Assembly (NCBI RefSeq): GCF_964199755.1
Contig: NC_133896.1
Coordinates: 83,994,215-84,058,214, forward strand
Direction: 5' to 3'
DNA length: 64,000 nucleotides
Origin: Larus michahellis
Lineage: Eukaryota > Chordata > Aves > Charadriiformes > Laridae
The notes under the pieces were generated by a model. That model ran no database searches, was not told the DNA's origin, and worked only from the letters and a program-made list of their open reading frames with translations. The position numbers were made by a program, and so were the translations under genes. Each line of letters begins with the position of its first letter. Position 1 is the stretch's first letter. Below are positions 12,833 to 28,284 of the stretch, piece by piece.

Positions 12833-15800
12833 TCAATTTTTATATTGAAAAAAACCCCCCACTTTCTTACAAACCTCCTCACCCTCAATGGAACAGAATA
12901 GTTAATCAAGTCTAAGTTGTCCATCGAAGAGTCACAATAGTGCATCAGAACTGCAGTTTCCAGTGATTGGGATCTTTTGATCCACGGACATGTGCAAATT
13001 AGATTGCTGTAGTGTTTTACACACAGAGAAATACTATTGCAATACTGCTCCTGAGTGACAATAGTTCATTTTCTGTGCTTTTTATAGTATCTGCATGTGG
13101 GGGAAGGGAGGAGGGAGGCAGGTGTTGCTTTGATTTGATTATCCTAAAAGGCATCTTTCACATTTCAGTTTAAGATGGTAAATTACAATTTTGGTAAATT
13201 TGAATCCTTGGGCTTTTGGTTGGTGCTCGCAGTTCATGTAAATCTGGCAATGAAATAACTGAGTTATTAGCCACATAGAAACATCTTGGCTCATATTGGC
13301 TTGAAACGTGGTTATTAACAAGATCAAATGTGCTGATAGCCTCGACAATCATTTAGTATAACAGATGTTGACTAGTAAAAGATAATGCTCTAAAGCAAAT
13401 AACCGTGTTTGAAATTACATTTTGACATACCTACTTGTGATAGTCACAGAAAGAAAATGTAACGTAGCAAAATACTCTAGGTGCTATTTAAGTTTATGCC
13501 ACTGAACTTACTCTTCATCACCACTCTATGGACAAGAAAGCTCAAACGAAGAGCTTGCGTGAAATGGCTGTTCAAGGCTTTTTTCTATTTCCATTTCCAT
13601 CTCTGCACATTTCCAGTGTGTATACATATTCCTAGAGGACAGCCTTGCTTTCAAAGCATGTAGTTAGCATGAATTGCTTCTGACATGGAAACTCTTGCTA
13701 GCTTTACCTTTAACAGGGAATATTTTTAAGTCAGCTTTATTTACACCTGAAAAATACACAGAGGAAGTTTGGGAAAAATATACTCAGAAGTACAACATTT
13801 TAGTGTAATTATTATCATTTTTGGGACAGGAACTCAGAGCACTGGAGGAAAAATAGCTTGTTAAAGACAGAAGTTCAGTGCCTGAAAACCACTAAATGCA
13901 TAGTAAAATACCTGTCTCCAAGAGTCTGGAGTATCTAGACTGTGTCAAACACCGATGCGTTGAACTGATATATCTTTAGAATTAGTCTTCAAATTTCTGT
14001 TCACACTGTCCAGTTTTCATGGAGTCTTGTCTAAGACCCTGTGACTGAAGCCTGGTATCCTGTAATTTTTGCTGTCCTTTTAACTATATCCAGAGGTCCG
14101 GTGCCTGTGTTCACCCATGCAGAAATTTCTGTGTCCAGCAGTTTCTTGCAGCTCAGGAAAACAAATGGTTTTGGACTCTGGGAGCTTTGGAGAGTCTAAC
14201 TGCAGTGCTTTGAAATATGCCTCCAACTGTCCACCCCAACTTTCTACTGTTGCTTCACCCATAGTAGAAGCAGCATAGGAAAACTCTCTCTTTCCTTAAC
14301 TTCTCTGGATTGCACTCCAAGATACCAACTTAAACTGCTGAGGTAGGTGAGTTTGCTCTAGGTATACACTTGTATCTGCTATTCCTGTTGCATAGGTGGT
14401 ACTCTCTGGCAGAGGGCAGGATGACCGGCTGGAGATGACAATATCCTAAACTTGCACAGACTTGCACAGGCACAACCACCCTGATTTATGGGAACCAAAA
14501 CCTCATCCCGCAGAGCCTACATGAATCCCACTGTGTTGGGAAAAGTGCTTTCAACTGCAAGTGGTTTGAGTTTTGTATGTATTTGGAAAAATAAAAGGAT
14601 CCCTTGGACTTAGCTGAAATAGTTTGCATGGTGTTTTTTTGTTTTCAAGTCAAAACAAGAATTTATTATGGATATTTCACAAGTATGCAGCACAATAGAA
14701 TATTGCTGATCTATAACAAAAATTAAAGTTCCTGACACAAGAAGATGAAATTGACATTTTAACTATGATATTTGCATTTCCCTTTTTTTTCTATTTTTTT
14801 TGGTGTTTTTTTTAATGCCTGAATAATTATTTTGGATGCTGAAATGATGCTATCTTTTGCGTAATTTGATTTACAATATAGCATTGCCTTTATTGTACAT
14901 GGTAGCAGAAACGCTGTTTACTTTGAACACTTTGTCAAACTCCCTGGAAAATGATGACTGTAAATAAGTTGAAATATACTGCTTTGTGCAATAGATTTCC
15001 CGGTTCAATTGCATTAAAAAAAATGGGAAGCTAAAATTTGCAACACCTTCGGAGTCATCAAGCTTTGAAAATATCAATGTAAATCTTTACCTTAAAAATA
15101 CAAAGGGGATTGCCAAAATCCCCAAATTGCTTTAATGTAGTTGTAGTGGGATCCATTCCACAGGCTGAAAATTGGTTTAATGCTGCCAGCGAAGAGCTGC
15201 TTTTGCCAAGGCACTGCCAAAGGGAACAGACACGCACCATCTCCTCCAGAAATTGCTAGCAAGTGAGCATGGCTGGAGCACTGTGGGACTTGGGTGGTCC
15301 CCATTCAGCCAAAATGCACGTTACAAACTCTCACTCTATAATAAAACCAGCTCTGAGCAAACTCCAGGTTAGCGCAACACATGGTATATCCTTACTTTGC
15401 TCTCTGTCTCTTAGCTCTGCTAACTTGCCTGATGCTGGAGGCACCTCCTTGAGACCTGTATCCCACCTACCTGACGATTTTTTTCCCCCTTCTGGCATCC
15501 TCAATGAGAAGCAAATCCACCTGAGACCACGGCTCTGCACTGCACTAAGAGCTTGAATCAGGCTCTTCATCTCTCATCTTCTGCCAAAGCCCTATCTAAG
15601 GGACCCACAGTAGAAGAGCAGGAACAGGGACCTCTGTAAAATTCTTCAGGTCTTGGAATGGGAATCATCATCTAGAAGTGTCCATCTCTCTCTATTTACT
15701 ATTGAGGGAGCTTAGAATACCCATTTCTAATACAGATTCAGGGTTTCACAAGGCAAGGAAGGTTGTGCTTTTATTTATGAAGCTTTGGTCTGTTATTTTG

Positions 15801-16444
15801 AGGACATGGGAAACGTTGCTTAGCTCCAAAAGTGGAAATTGGAAATTCCTGTCTCTAGAAAATATGAGTTTGTACTAATAAGCACGATGTGAGACTGAGC
15901 TAGTTGAAAGTTCTTTATTTTCCTTAAGTGATTAAAAACATGTAGAGGGAATGAGAAATAAAATTCTACTTGATACCTTAAATTGAAATAACTCTGAGTG
16001 TTTGAATAATAAGCATATAGCAAAATATAATTTGTGTTTCAGGATTTATTTTTCAACTCCATGCCGTACAGAGAAAAGTCAAATTTGTAGCTTCACACCT
16101 GTACACTTGGGACGTTTACCTCAAGTACTTGTTATTTTTCTTTGTGTTTTGATAACCATAACAAGATAACCGTCCCCAACTTTGTTATCTCTTCTCTGTT
16201 TCGTTTTCCCAACACATCCTCAGGCTAGAGAATCTTATGAATGTGAAGGATGAGGGAAAGTTTAAAAACCACTGTATTGATATGAAATGGCAGCGCCACC
16301 ACAATCAGTCTTTCTCAGCTTTGCCATTGGCAGAAGGTCAGTCAGATTAATACCATGTTCCATTAAAAATATCAGAATGGCATTACCATTGGTACAGATG
16401 ACACTCCGACAATACCAGAATACCCTAGATGCCATTTTCAGGAG

Positions 16445-16470
16445 CTTCATCAAGAGATATCTTGATGAAG
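16445..16470. repeat. Hairpin: perfect 11-bp stem, GATA loop
   Basis: CTTCATCAAGA at 16445-16455 and its exact complement at 16460-16470 enclose GATA. It lies inside a 141-codon reverse-strand frame (16262-16687) that I could not assign to any family. Confidence 0.8.
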
Positions 16471-19400
16471 ATATGAGATGACCTATCCCAGAACTACCGT
16501 GATATCTCCCTTGCCTGCCCTGTTCACCAGACATAAAATCGGGTCCAAACCAAGGATCCAGTGGAGTAATTTCACTAGGGTCTGTGTGGAAGGAATGCAT
16601 GTGCTGGCCCAGCTCTGTCTCAGCAAGTGGAAAGGCTGATGGTGTGCTACAGATGCTCCTGAAGAAGATGGAAAAATGGTGAAGCATCTAAGGGACAGAG
16701 GCATCACTTTTCTGGGTTGCTGCTAAAGACAAGGCAATGTAGGACTGAAGCAGAGTCAAAGAGCATGTTGAGTAGAGGTGACTTGTGTCCTTGACTCACA
16801 CAGGAACTCGTTTAGTAAATGACCCCTGATTTTTCCCTTTGCAAACCCTACACTATTATTGGCTTTCCCCAGGTAACTGAGAAAATAGTAAAGGTGGTTC
16901 TCACCCTCTTTAGAGTTGCTGCTTCAGACTGTCTGTAGATATTTTGTGCGCTCCTTGCCATGACATCTGATTCCCCATTAGAAGGTCGCTTCTGTTTTCG
17001 CTGCAACTAAAAGTTTTTTTAGACTTGTTTGTTAAAAACTAAAGCTTTTAATTTTACAACATCATGTGCAGTCACACAGCCATGCGCATGTGCATTAGCC
17101 AGGCTAATGCTGAGACATGATGTGGTAAGGGTGGGGGAAGAGAGCAGATATGAAAGGAACACAAATCTAGTTGGAGATCTTCAAGAAAATGCTCCGTTCA
17201 AATACCGCATTGAGGGCACATGGTCTGCCCCTCCCCTGTCAAGAGCATGGGAAAATAAGAGCTGTTTAAGAATCAGGGGTTGGGATTATAGCTAACTCTG
17301 CAGTTTCTCTTTAGGCTTATGCCAACCATGTCAATAAGGACCAGCTGCATGCTGTCTCTGGACTTCTTCATTTGCTTATTTCTCAGTTATTTGAATCATG
17401 CTCAGATTGTTGAGAGCCCCACAACAGGAGATACCTGCCACAGATCATCTGCCAAGTGGTTTGTTTTGGTTTTTTTCCCCCTCTTTTTCTGCTGCTTCAT
17501 AGTAAGATGCAGATGATGGAAAAATGAACCGGCTCATCTTGGCAGCGGGCAGTACTGCATTGCCATCTGCTGCAAAGCGAAAGGTGTTCCAGCATGGCTG
17601 CGGATGGCTGCAAGTTGGAGGATGAATTCATGGGAGAGGACTTATGATAGGTGTTGAAGGAAAGGAGGGCTGCAGTGAGACCGTGGAGCTTTGGATCACC
17701 ATTTCTTGCAAAATAACCGGAGTAAATGCAATATGCCTTATGGCACAGGAGATACGTCTTGTTTATAATTGCATTAAGAACACCTCTACTGGCGGGGAAG
17801 AACCATTTCCTCTCAGCAGGGACAGAGTGGTGGGAGTTTCTGCTGCAGCTGGGGAACCATCCAGTAACAAAGAAGTACACCACAGTAAGGCAAGCAGCAC
17901 AAAAGGATCTAGGAAAGATTTCTTTTCTTAGGTGATCAAAGTTGGACAGAGACAGAGGTCATGCTCCATTAGGAACAAACAGTGCTATTAGTCCCTCTCC
18001 AGCTTTCCAGCTGTGTTGCTGAGTGCCAAGCTGAAGATTTTTGTATTCTTCTACTGGCCCAGAATCAGGGTCACCTGAGTTAGATATGGCACGGACATGT
18101 AGTAAACTCTTTCTCCAGAGAGATTGCAGTCTACATAGAAAAGGAATGATGGAAGATGGGAAGGGAAAGAGAAGAAAGCATCTGGACCAAGCTAACACTG
18201 CTGCTGAGGGTCAGAAGAGGACCAGGGTTTTAGCAATAGCATCAAGCATCTAGAACTTTATCTAGATTTCAGCATCTTGCACTTTATGTTGTCAGACGCA
18301 TTGTCATTCTTTCATATTCTCAAGGACCGCACAGTCTCTCTAACAGAGAAGAGTAGTGACTCCGTGAGTTTGCACTCCTCCACCCACTTTTGGATTTATT
18401 CTGTGGATGAAAAAAAGATTGCTCTGTCTGGAGTTTGTCTCTGATACTTTTTCATGACCCATTTTTCTCTACGTTTCTCAATGTGTTTGAATATCTGTTC
18501 TCCTGCCTGTTAAACTGTTACCAAAATCAGGATGCAATTTTCAAGTCAGATGTACGTTCTTTGGGTATTTCCTTTTTCCTTTTAAGAGAGGAGAAATGAA
18601 AGTTCCAGTCTCACTACAAAGAAACTCTGAGAGCTCATGGCCCTAGCAAGTTGTGGGGGTGCATGTTTATTTCCTTTTATTGAAAGATTCATATGCATCA
18701 AAGTGTCTGAGACACAAGAGAAGTAAACGCCAGAAGCATAAATTCACCTTTATAAGCTTATACAATATCTTGAGGAGTGTCATTTGACAGAGTTATAGAT
18801 CAGAATAGTCTCCTTTCCACTGTATGCTGCAAAACTGAGCTGTGATAGATGCAAGAGTCACTGCCAAAGGGCCTGCAAAATAACATGCAAGAGGAACAAT
18901 AACAGCTTACCATAATGATGCATAAACCAGAAACACAAGCAAAACAAATTCACATACAGTGTGCAAAAGATATCTGAAGTCATCTTTCACAGTTTGGTTG
19001 TTACCTTCAAAAGCAGCAACATTTAGGCACTCTCTTACTGATTCTGGCCCATTTCCCCATTGGCCATATTGTCTGCAAACAGACAGACATTTTTCTATCC
19101 ATTTTTTTTGGTGGCAAACAGAAAGATTGCCATGGTGGATCAGATCAATGAACTGTCAGAAGAGACCTCCTGCCTTTACTCCACGGTGGTGCCTGATGCT
19201 TTGGTAGAAGCTCCTCCTTGACTTATTTTCCCAGCCAGATATGTAATGATGCCGGTAAGAGACATACATTAGTTCCAGAACCCTCTGGGGAATCAGTGCA
19301 CACCATAAACGACGAGTTTTGATTATCAGTGTGTTAGATGTTAAAGCCACAGCTACAACAGTCAGACCTTCTTGAACACAGCAGTATTATTCCACTGAAG

Positions 19401-22400
19401 CGACCCACTGCAGAATTTTCCATGGCTCAGCTGACTCTGTGGTGGGTAAAAATCATTCTTGTGCAGAGAACATGCGCAGGGCTTATGAATCACTTGAATG
19501 TCCTTTAAATCCTCAAAGCAGGGATTAAGTAGGACTTAAGAGGAACATATGACTTGTGCTTGTCCTCAATACAGTGGTGACTTTCAAATTATGCGAAGAA
19601 ATAGCTCCTTTGATTGTTCTGTATTTACTTGGTGTTAATGTCACTGGATGTCTTTGTTGTTCCCCTGGATGGCATAGAAGAGCAGCCTGGTCTGCTCGTA
19701 CGGCATTTTGGCAAAGCAGGATTCCACACCCGAGTGGGCCCTCCAACCACTGCTGTAATAACACATAACAGTATTCTGATTAATTTAATGCTCCAAGTTA
19801 TAATTCATAGATTCTTCATCTTGCTGGCTAAATAAGTAGAGTCCTTTGTCCTTCGTGGGCCAGTTGGCAAAGTGTATCCTTGCACAAACAAATTTGGTTT
19901 CTGTTCCCTATTGCCATCTACCACTTCCTCTTTAATGAGGGTTCTCCTTTATCTCCTTCCGTTGATTGTTTCCTCCGATTTTGCAGCAGAAAGGTCAAAG
20001 TTCTGCTCCACGCACTGATTTTCCAGCTGGTAGCAACCCAATGAGATGTGCGTAGTCACATGCACCTATGTGTTAAAAGTGTGACCATTTTAAATAAAGT
20101 TAACTCTGAAAAATTTGCAGCTGTGGATAATCTGAAACTACTCACAATTTGTGATAAATTTGATAAATTGAAGTGACCAATTAAAGAAGGATTTGTTTTA
20201 TGGTGAAATACTTTATTTTTACACATTTTCTTTTTTTTTTATACCATTCACCATCTTCAGTTGCTATATTCAATGCATTTTCAATCTCTGCTTTTTTCCC
20301 CCACAATACAAGACACCCAAACATAGACCTAGTGTTACAGATCAAGATATCATCCAATATCACATGTTAATGATTACATTTCTGTTTCTTTTAATTAATC
20401 AAACAAAATGTCATAATTACTTTTCCACTGCTTCATTGTTGTAGGAAAACAGCCTCACAGAACTACGCACAGTGACCTAGTACAGGTCTAGGAAAAATTT
20501 TCATAAGGAAACCTGAAATCTGTCCATCGATATGTAAGTGATAGCTTTTGAATTCTGAAAAATTATAAACAAATGGGTAAAAAAAATCTATATTCATTCA
20601 AAGTGGAAAAAGAGATGGATTTGCCATGTATAAAACACTCTAGGACACAGAAGGCCAGGATGGTGGGTATTATCTGTTCTTGCAGCTAGGTTGGCTGCCT
20701 TTCATTTCATCCAGTTCATGGAAGGCTCCGTGGGCAAGGTGTTGGCTTATGAGGACAGAAGCAAGGGTAAGGTTTATGTTTTTAAGCTGTATCGATGAGG
20801 ATTAAGGGAAACCAAAGATCATCACTGGAGGACAGGCTCTGAATACAAATAATGGTAGCGAGTGGGTTGAGTGTGGAAGAAGCATTGCGCCTCCCGAAAA
20901 AGCACGCCTGCTGGTTCAATTACTGGGTCACCTTCAGGTTTCAGGCAGACACTGAGCATCCTTCCACAAGCGTGTTTGCTGGCTCCTGCCATACATCACA
21001 GTGGCTGAGACGTTTACCCAGGATTATGTCGCTGCAGTCCCATGACGGGCAACCGGATTTGGCCAGGAGTTTACCTGCTCCAAAGCACCTCATGGAGTGC
21101 AGGAAATAGAAGATACTCGTTAAGGCTGAGTAAGAACAGAGGTTCGATATTCTGACTCAGATTTGGAGAATCCTAGTGCATGTCTTTGCCTTTTATAACA
21201 CACTGTTATTAGCAGAACATTTTAAAGTAGCTGCTGGCAAGCTATTTTGCACTGTGCTGTTATGTTTGCCCTACAACATACATCTTTCCATACTTACTGC
21301 TGTCCGTATCTTGTTGAAAGGCTCTTCCTGGCATGCCTTGCATTAGCAATGTGTTTCTCTGCTGCATAGTACAATGGGATCATTATCCTGGGATCAATCC
21401 TTAGACATTATTAAAGTCAGAAAATACTGCTGTACAGTGTTGAATACTAACTCGTGGACTACTGCTTTGAGGCAACGGGACACAGACAGGAGGTAATGCA
21501 GATGAACGTCCTTTCTCTTTTTCTATATAATGCACAAGGATTTGAAATGTGGGACATAATGGGGCAAAAGCTTTAGAAATTCAAAAGGCAAGCAATTTGT
21601 AAATAAATCAGCAAGTTGCCATGTAGAGAGGGAAAGATTTGTCTGGAGTGTAATGGCCCTACTGCAATGTGCTCACTAAGCTCTCAGTGGTATTTTAAAT
21701 ATCATGAGGCTTGATTTTGAGACGTCAACGGAAAATAAATCATAAAAAGAGGTTCTCAGAACTTGAGTGCTAGGATCTAAAAAAACACTTAAGGGATACA
21801 CCCAACAGAAAGTGGACCATTCCCTTCTGCCATAGACAGTACAGATGTGGGGAGGCTCAAGTCCTGCTGAAAAGGAATAGGTCACAAACCTCTAGAGGCC
21901 AAAATAGACCCTGGCCCAGACATAAGTAGGACAAGACACAAAAAAGCAACATTGAGAAGCTAGAACAATAGCAGTACCCAAGGCACAGAAAAGATTGGAC
22001 ATTGATGGACTAATAGTCTCTGAGGGGTGCCTCGCTGCCTTCATTTTGGGTAAGACTTAGAATTATTCTGAAGTGCTTACAATCACCTGAGGACAAGGCT
22101 TCAAAGCATCTGGGCCTTTCACTTTAATACACAGTAGCTGCCAGTATTTTTGTTTATTCAAGTTCCTTCTTTTTATATAAATAATTGCTTCTGCTTCGCT
22201 TCAGCTGTCTCTCCAGTATACAACAACCATTCTGGCCAGGCAGGTCAGCAAGCACTTCAAAAAGAAACCGTCCTATTCCTGAAAGAGGACATACAATTGT
22301 AACTCTAAACTGAGGCTATAAGGTAAGTATTCGTTTGAAACACACCCTGATGGGCATTTTTGCCTCTCCTGCATGCTGACAATAATGCAAGAGGAAGCCC

Positions 22401-25400
22401 CGCTGCCAAAGCAGCTCTGCAAAGCAACCTGCGCTGGGAGGTTTCATCACAGAAGGACAACAGTAGCAGTGAGAATTTCCAATCCTGTGCCGTAAACACA
22501 GGCACTTGAACTATCTGCTCAGCATTTTCTGCCCTTATGTGGGTCTTTCAAGCTTTTTGCAGACTTAGAGCTGAGGCTGCAGATCCTGACTCCCTCCAAA
22601 AGCGATGGAGCCCCTTACTGCAGGGCTCTTGATTTCCCCCAGACCTTTCAAGTTATTCCCCGTTTCCCCTTCGTGCTGCTAGGCTGCACAAGAGGCTTGG
22701 TGACGATGTCTTCTGTGAGGTCCTGCACTTCCTCGGTCTCTACTCAGGTTGTGTCAGTCGTTTCTCCCAGCTCTGCGGCTATCTTCAGTTTTCCTTTACC
22801 ACTGTCCTGTCACTGTAGTTATTACCTATGACCCCCGACAGATTGCAGCTGTTTTCCTTTGGCGATTACCCGTGCTGCTACTCGCTGTCTGTCTTCATAT
22901 CTGCTCCGGTCTGAACAGCAGCCCAAATGACTGTCTCTTTTCTTCCTTTTTTTTTTACTGTGAGCGGCTTGTTTAGTGTAACTGCTTCTACAGCCTGGCT
23001 GCTGGACTGCAACACCCCCCCCCTCCACACCTTCTTCTTCACTCGATGCATTCCTCACTTCCCGTCTAGTCTTAGGGAAAACGCATTGCTGTGGCCCAGC
23101 TTTGGCAGGTAAGGATCTCCTCCTGACTGTCTTGTGTTTGCTATCAGTCCCTCCGCTGCTTATGCTGCCAACTTTGTTTGCTTTCGCTCTTTTTCATTTT
23201 TGATACCCACGGCAAGACATCTGGTGCTCAAATCTGCCCCGTTAAGTGCTGAAGCGCATAAACTCTGCTGCTGCGTGCTACGAGTCGTGTCAGAGCACAG
23301 CGTGTTAGCCATGCCATACTGTGGAAAGGCGCTGCTTCGCTCCTGATCAGTTCTTGCCAGAGCTTCCCCCAGAGTCACCTCTCAGAAAGCAGACTGTCCA
23401 TCTCCTGTCCTTAAAAATGACCATTTGCAAAGGTATCTTGGAGTGGCAGGAAGATGGTAACTGATCAGTGTACCCTGCACACCCATCACGCTGGGTCATA
23501 CAAGCTCTGCAATGCACATTGGTGCCTGGCCAATGGAAACAGTCTGGCTCAAATAAAGCACCCTCTATCCCTAGGTATGAAGTTATTCATTTCCTGATGT
23601 CAGCTTTTTTATCTGCAGGGATTACTGCTTGTCCTGCTTTAAATAAAATCCCATCTTGCACATGTGCACACACAAACAACACTCAATCCTTTGCCTAGTA
23701 ACAAGACGGGCGATGCCTCTGATCCTTCTTCCTTCCAGTACAGCCACACGCTCTGTGAACAAACTGTTTTAATGCCTTTATCATCCCACCCAGACAGCTT
23801 TCAGGAACACTCAGCACTTCCTCAGCATTCTTTCTTTTTTGCTGGAGCTCACACTGCATCTTTATGCCTTGCCCCAGAGCGACACGATGGGATTGTCCCA
23901 CCCCACCGCTACACAGGGGCAGCGGTAGCTCCTTGTTTATCTGACTCCATCCCAGTTGTGTCAGGGCTCCACCAGTAAGTGCCCAAGGTGCTGACTTTGC
24001 AGCAGTGTGGTTCCAAGCTCTCTGTGGCTCTATCTGTTCCAGGGGTTTATAGCAATTTGGGACTGGTTCCCTGCATCGGATTGCCTTTACCCCATCACAT
24101 GGGGCTCTGACCGCTGCCAAATGGTGTCTCTGCATGTTAACTGCTTAGATGATCCTTGTGTTCTGAGAGGTGGGAGGATAAACAAGAAGAATCTAGCAGT
24201 TTATCTTCTCTATGAACCCCTAGAAATCCTTCACCGCTTTTGCTCTGGACATTTCCTTAGTGACTCTAAGTTTTTTGAGGTATAATTGGAAGCAGTCAAA
24301 AGTTTACAGATGTTCAGGTCACCCTTCTCTGCAAGCTTCAGCTTATCTGCATTCAGGCTAATATGCTGTTCTCAGCATCTCCTTGGGGTCTGCCACAGTC
24401 CAGAATCATGGCTGGGGACTCCCTCTTCTTCAACACTTTCTGTTAAAGCAGAAACTGTCATCAGCCACTGCCTTGATGCCTGGGAGTCCCTCTGCTGCAC
24501 ATTTCAGTTTCTGCTGGGAACACTGTAATCGTGATCATGTTCCCAGCATTCACACTCTGCCAGGTGTGATAAAGGTGACTATGAATCCACTTCAAGATCC
24601 TGTCCTAACTCCTAAAAAACACTGAATACTTTTCAGTTTGTCACATCAAATTGAGCTTGACTTCTATTACTGCTAAAGACTGGTGACTTTTTTCCAATCC
24701 CGTATACACTGGTTCGGCATCGGTGTAGATTCTCATTTTATGCGGGTGCCTGTTGTTTTTCTTTTTTAACTGCCTCTGATATATTCTCTGCTCCTTTCTC
24801 TGTAGGTCTCTGGATATGTCTCCTTTACAGAGTTTTCCCTCAGTAACACTGAGAGTGCCAACAGAGTTTCATGTTTTGGTAGCTGAATATCAGGTGTGTA
24901 GTCAGCTTTTGAGATAGGCGTCAATCTCCTTAAACAATAAGGCGACAATATTTTGGAAGGCTAAATGGGGTCTATGGGGACTTCTCCTTCTGCTCTCTCA
25001 GACTGAAGATATTCTGGTGGTATACTATGCTTACCACATGGCTTGCTTAGTGATGGACGGACTTTTTGAGTGTCCTTTGTCATAAGACCAAGTGATAATG
25101 TGCCATATTTCACGGCATCTTACCAAGAGCTTGTATCTGTCCACTGGCCTCAAAATAGCCTCAACTGTAAATCATTGCTGTAAATTGTAAGCCTCATTAC
25201 TGCAGTCTAATGTTGCTGTTAATGAGTGTTCCTGGAGTTCTATTGCAGGTGACCTTGCAGCCCAGCTAGGACTAAATTTGGCTCTGATTCGGTGGGATAG
25301 CTGTAATTAGGGCTATGGTAAAACCAGTAGATTATCCGAGCACTGTGAGTGTCCTGAAATGCTTTGATTTACTAAGCCACACTTTCTTTTCTCTTTTATT

Positions 25401-28284
25401 TGAGAAAGCTCAACTAAATGAGGGTGCTTGTGTTCATCACCACTCTGTCTTCAGCCTCAAGCTTGGAGTTTCATAACAAGACTTGTTGTGCTGTAAGGAC
25501 CACCGCTTTCTGATTCTTTTCTGGGCAGTTCAAGTAGAAACGCCATATGAGGGAAGCTTTCTTCAGCTATGTGTCAACTTTGGTGAAGCATCCTTGCTAT
25601 AATGGAATCATCCTGCAAGTGATCTCACACAGGAGAAACCTCAGTGTTCCTTGAAGCTGACTTCTTGATTGTGTATTACAAGGACCCACCGCCAGAACTG
25701 CTTTTTGGTTTTACAGGAATGTACTTCATGGAGAAGTGTGTTCCTCCTATGGGCACATGCCCACAAGAGTTTGGTATTTCCTGTAGTGTAGCTTGGGCAC
25801 TGTGGGGTGGATTAGCACTTTTACCTTCCATTTCTTCTGATGACCTAGCTACTTTGGAAGAAGACAAAAGCAGTCTCAACCCTTTCCTAATACAGCACAT
25901 TCTCAATTCTCCCCTGCCCAGCCATCCTTCCGCTGCCGCACTTTGCCCATATCCAATCCACTGATGTGGGATAAAAAGCAGCAAGGTGGTGGCATCTTTT
26001 CTCTCCAGGCTGGTCCTAACAGCAAAACTGTCATGTGAGTGAGGGCAGTTTCTGCTTCCTTCTTCACAGGGATGCACTCACCAGCCCTCGTCTTCCCTCT
26101 GTGTAGCAACAGGACTGGATCTACTCGTTGCCTCTTTTGATCATAGAGGGCCCATATTTGAGACTTTAAAAAGGAGCAGGAAAAACAATGAAATGATATG
26201 ACAAGAGGGAACAAAAGTCATTGTCGTCTTCCATCAGCTATCAGCATGCTCTGAAGCATGAGATTTGATTATCCCAGTCATAACAATGCCTAATAATACT
26301 GCAGGATAGTAACAAGGCTCATAAATCAGTATTAAAAGATAAAAACCATTTAAAAGATCCTTTGTTCCCCCCAAGGAATAAAATCCAACGGCCAACACCA
26401 CAAGCTCGCCTTTGGTTCTACCTGTTGACTCTTTCCACGTCATAGACCATTACAGCTGATAGATGCTCTGCAAGACAAATTTAGGCCAACAAATCACCCC
26501 TCATGCATAGCATCCTATGTCTCCAAGGCCATTAAATGATGTCTACGGTGACACCTGCACAACTCATTTGTGGGTTTGTGCAGCTCTAAACGGAGCTATA
26601 ATGTTACTAGGTTGTTTTCCAGGCTTGGATGAACTGGGGCTACAATGCCTGTGAAGATCCATAAGGTTCAAACAACCAGGATATCATCTGCCACTTTGGA
26701 TTTTGCAGTGGTTCCTGTCACATGAACTGTCTCTTCACGTCGAGCAAATTTAGCATGCTGAGAGTGTCACTGATGACACCTACCCAAATGATGTCATGTC
26801 TGCTTCTGCATCCATTGATTTTAATCAGCAGTTTTCAGGTCCCCTGGTGACAGTGTTTAAAGCCTATCTGATTGGGTAAAACCAATGGTTATTTTTTAAT
26901 CCATCTTAAGATTCCCAGCCGTTGAATACAATTTTTCTTTAATCCTTACAATACACTAAGGGTTTTAATCAACAACTTGAGTCTCTATCTCTAAAAAAAA
27001 CTGCCCCTAAAAAAATATTATTCTGTTCTTTCCCACTAGGGGAAATCCTTCGTTTGCCAAACTGAAACATGGGAACCTGCAGCTTTCTCTGCAAGGCAAG
27101 ACTCCGAACTTGCAGAAATGGTTCTGTTTTTCCTGTGCTGACCTACCTTTGACACAAGGAGTCTCTCAGTTCCGCTCGCCTATGAAATGTTACATCAGCA
27201 GCCATCAAAGATGGCAGCGAAGCTCCTCAACCTGTGCGACTCAGAACGCCTGCTGCTTCCCCATCTGCTTGCGCTCATCCACACTTACCATGCCAGGCTG
27301 GATGCACTTTCCATGGGGGAGCTCAAGTGGAAGTGTTTCTCACAGCGAACGGCTATCGGAGAGGGATAATGCCATTTGCATTGTACCACCAGACCTACAA
27401 CCGCATCAAGCTGGGCTTTTGATTGTTTGCGGCTTGCAGTTTCCCTATGAAAACTTTTGTCCCTGAACAGAACTTCTCAGTTTGACTCGGGTGGGATTAC
27501 CAGTTCAACTGCTGGTGGCCATTTTCTCTAATACAGAAAGTATAAAATAGCAGCAGCCTGACTTCAAATTTGGCAGCAAGTTGGGAGTCTCCTTCCATGC
27601 CTCAACATTTAATTCAAGATACTTAGCACTGTAATGTGTAACGTATGACCTCTTTGCAAGCCCTAGTTTTACTGCTCATTAGGCTATGTACTTCAACAAG
27701 ATTTTCAGTGACCCTGCGGCTAATAGTCCACTTTTCTTAGGAAGATATGTACCTTCCAGCAGTATTGCTTGTTAGTAATGTTAGTTAGATTGGAATGAGA
27801 AATCACAGGGTTCAAAGCTATTCAAAATGAGGAGAGGGGTAGCAACACCCCAGTTAGTCCTTTTGCTACCCTGTAATGTAAAAACAAAGGGTGATTTATT
27901 TTTTTTTTTTCCTGCTACTGGTGTACCCACACTTTCCAATGAGGATTTGGGTTCTGCTGTGCTGAGACAGCCCTCAGGAATAAAAACAGCCTAGGCAAAG
28001 GAAGCACTTTTAGTCCAGCTTTTCAGATATAAAAGCAGAACGTATAGGCTTGCCTGCAATCTTGCAGGAAAGCAAGGGCAGAACAGCACCTTGAACTCAG
28101 GCCTCTGATTGTCAGATCTGCATTTTCATCTCACTCCTGGGCATACCTATTTGTCTTTGAACTAGTACAGGGGGATATAATGCCGCACCAGAGGCGGGTG
28201 AGCGCAGCTCACAGAGCTATTTCTGCAAAGCAGTTCCAAGCGCACTGAATGCAGAGCTCTCCGAACACTTTGCAGTCAGCTCTG

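Larger units (their letters stand above)
133..28284. other. Upstream intergenic DNA, no supported gene
   Basis: Apart from the listed repeats I see no coding exon, RNA gene or transposon I can name. Open frames are at most about 146 codons and show no recognised domain. Simple-sequence stretches include T-rich runs at about 692-720 and 14780-14812 and a pyrimidine tract at about 3014-3072. Conserved regulatory elements could be present but cannot be told from sequence alone. Confidence 0.6.

Noticed and set aside
27110..27466. Three overlapping + strand frames with coding-like composition
   Set aside because: All three registers are open over the same bases and none matches a known protein; a retrocopy scrap cannot be excluded but is not supported.
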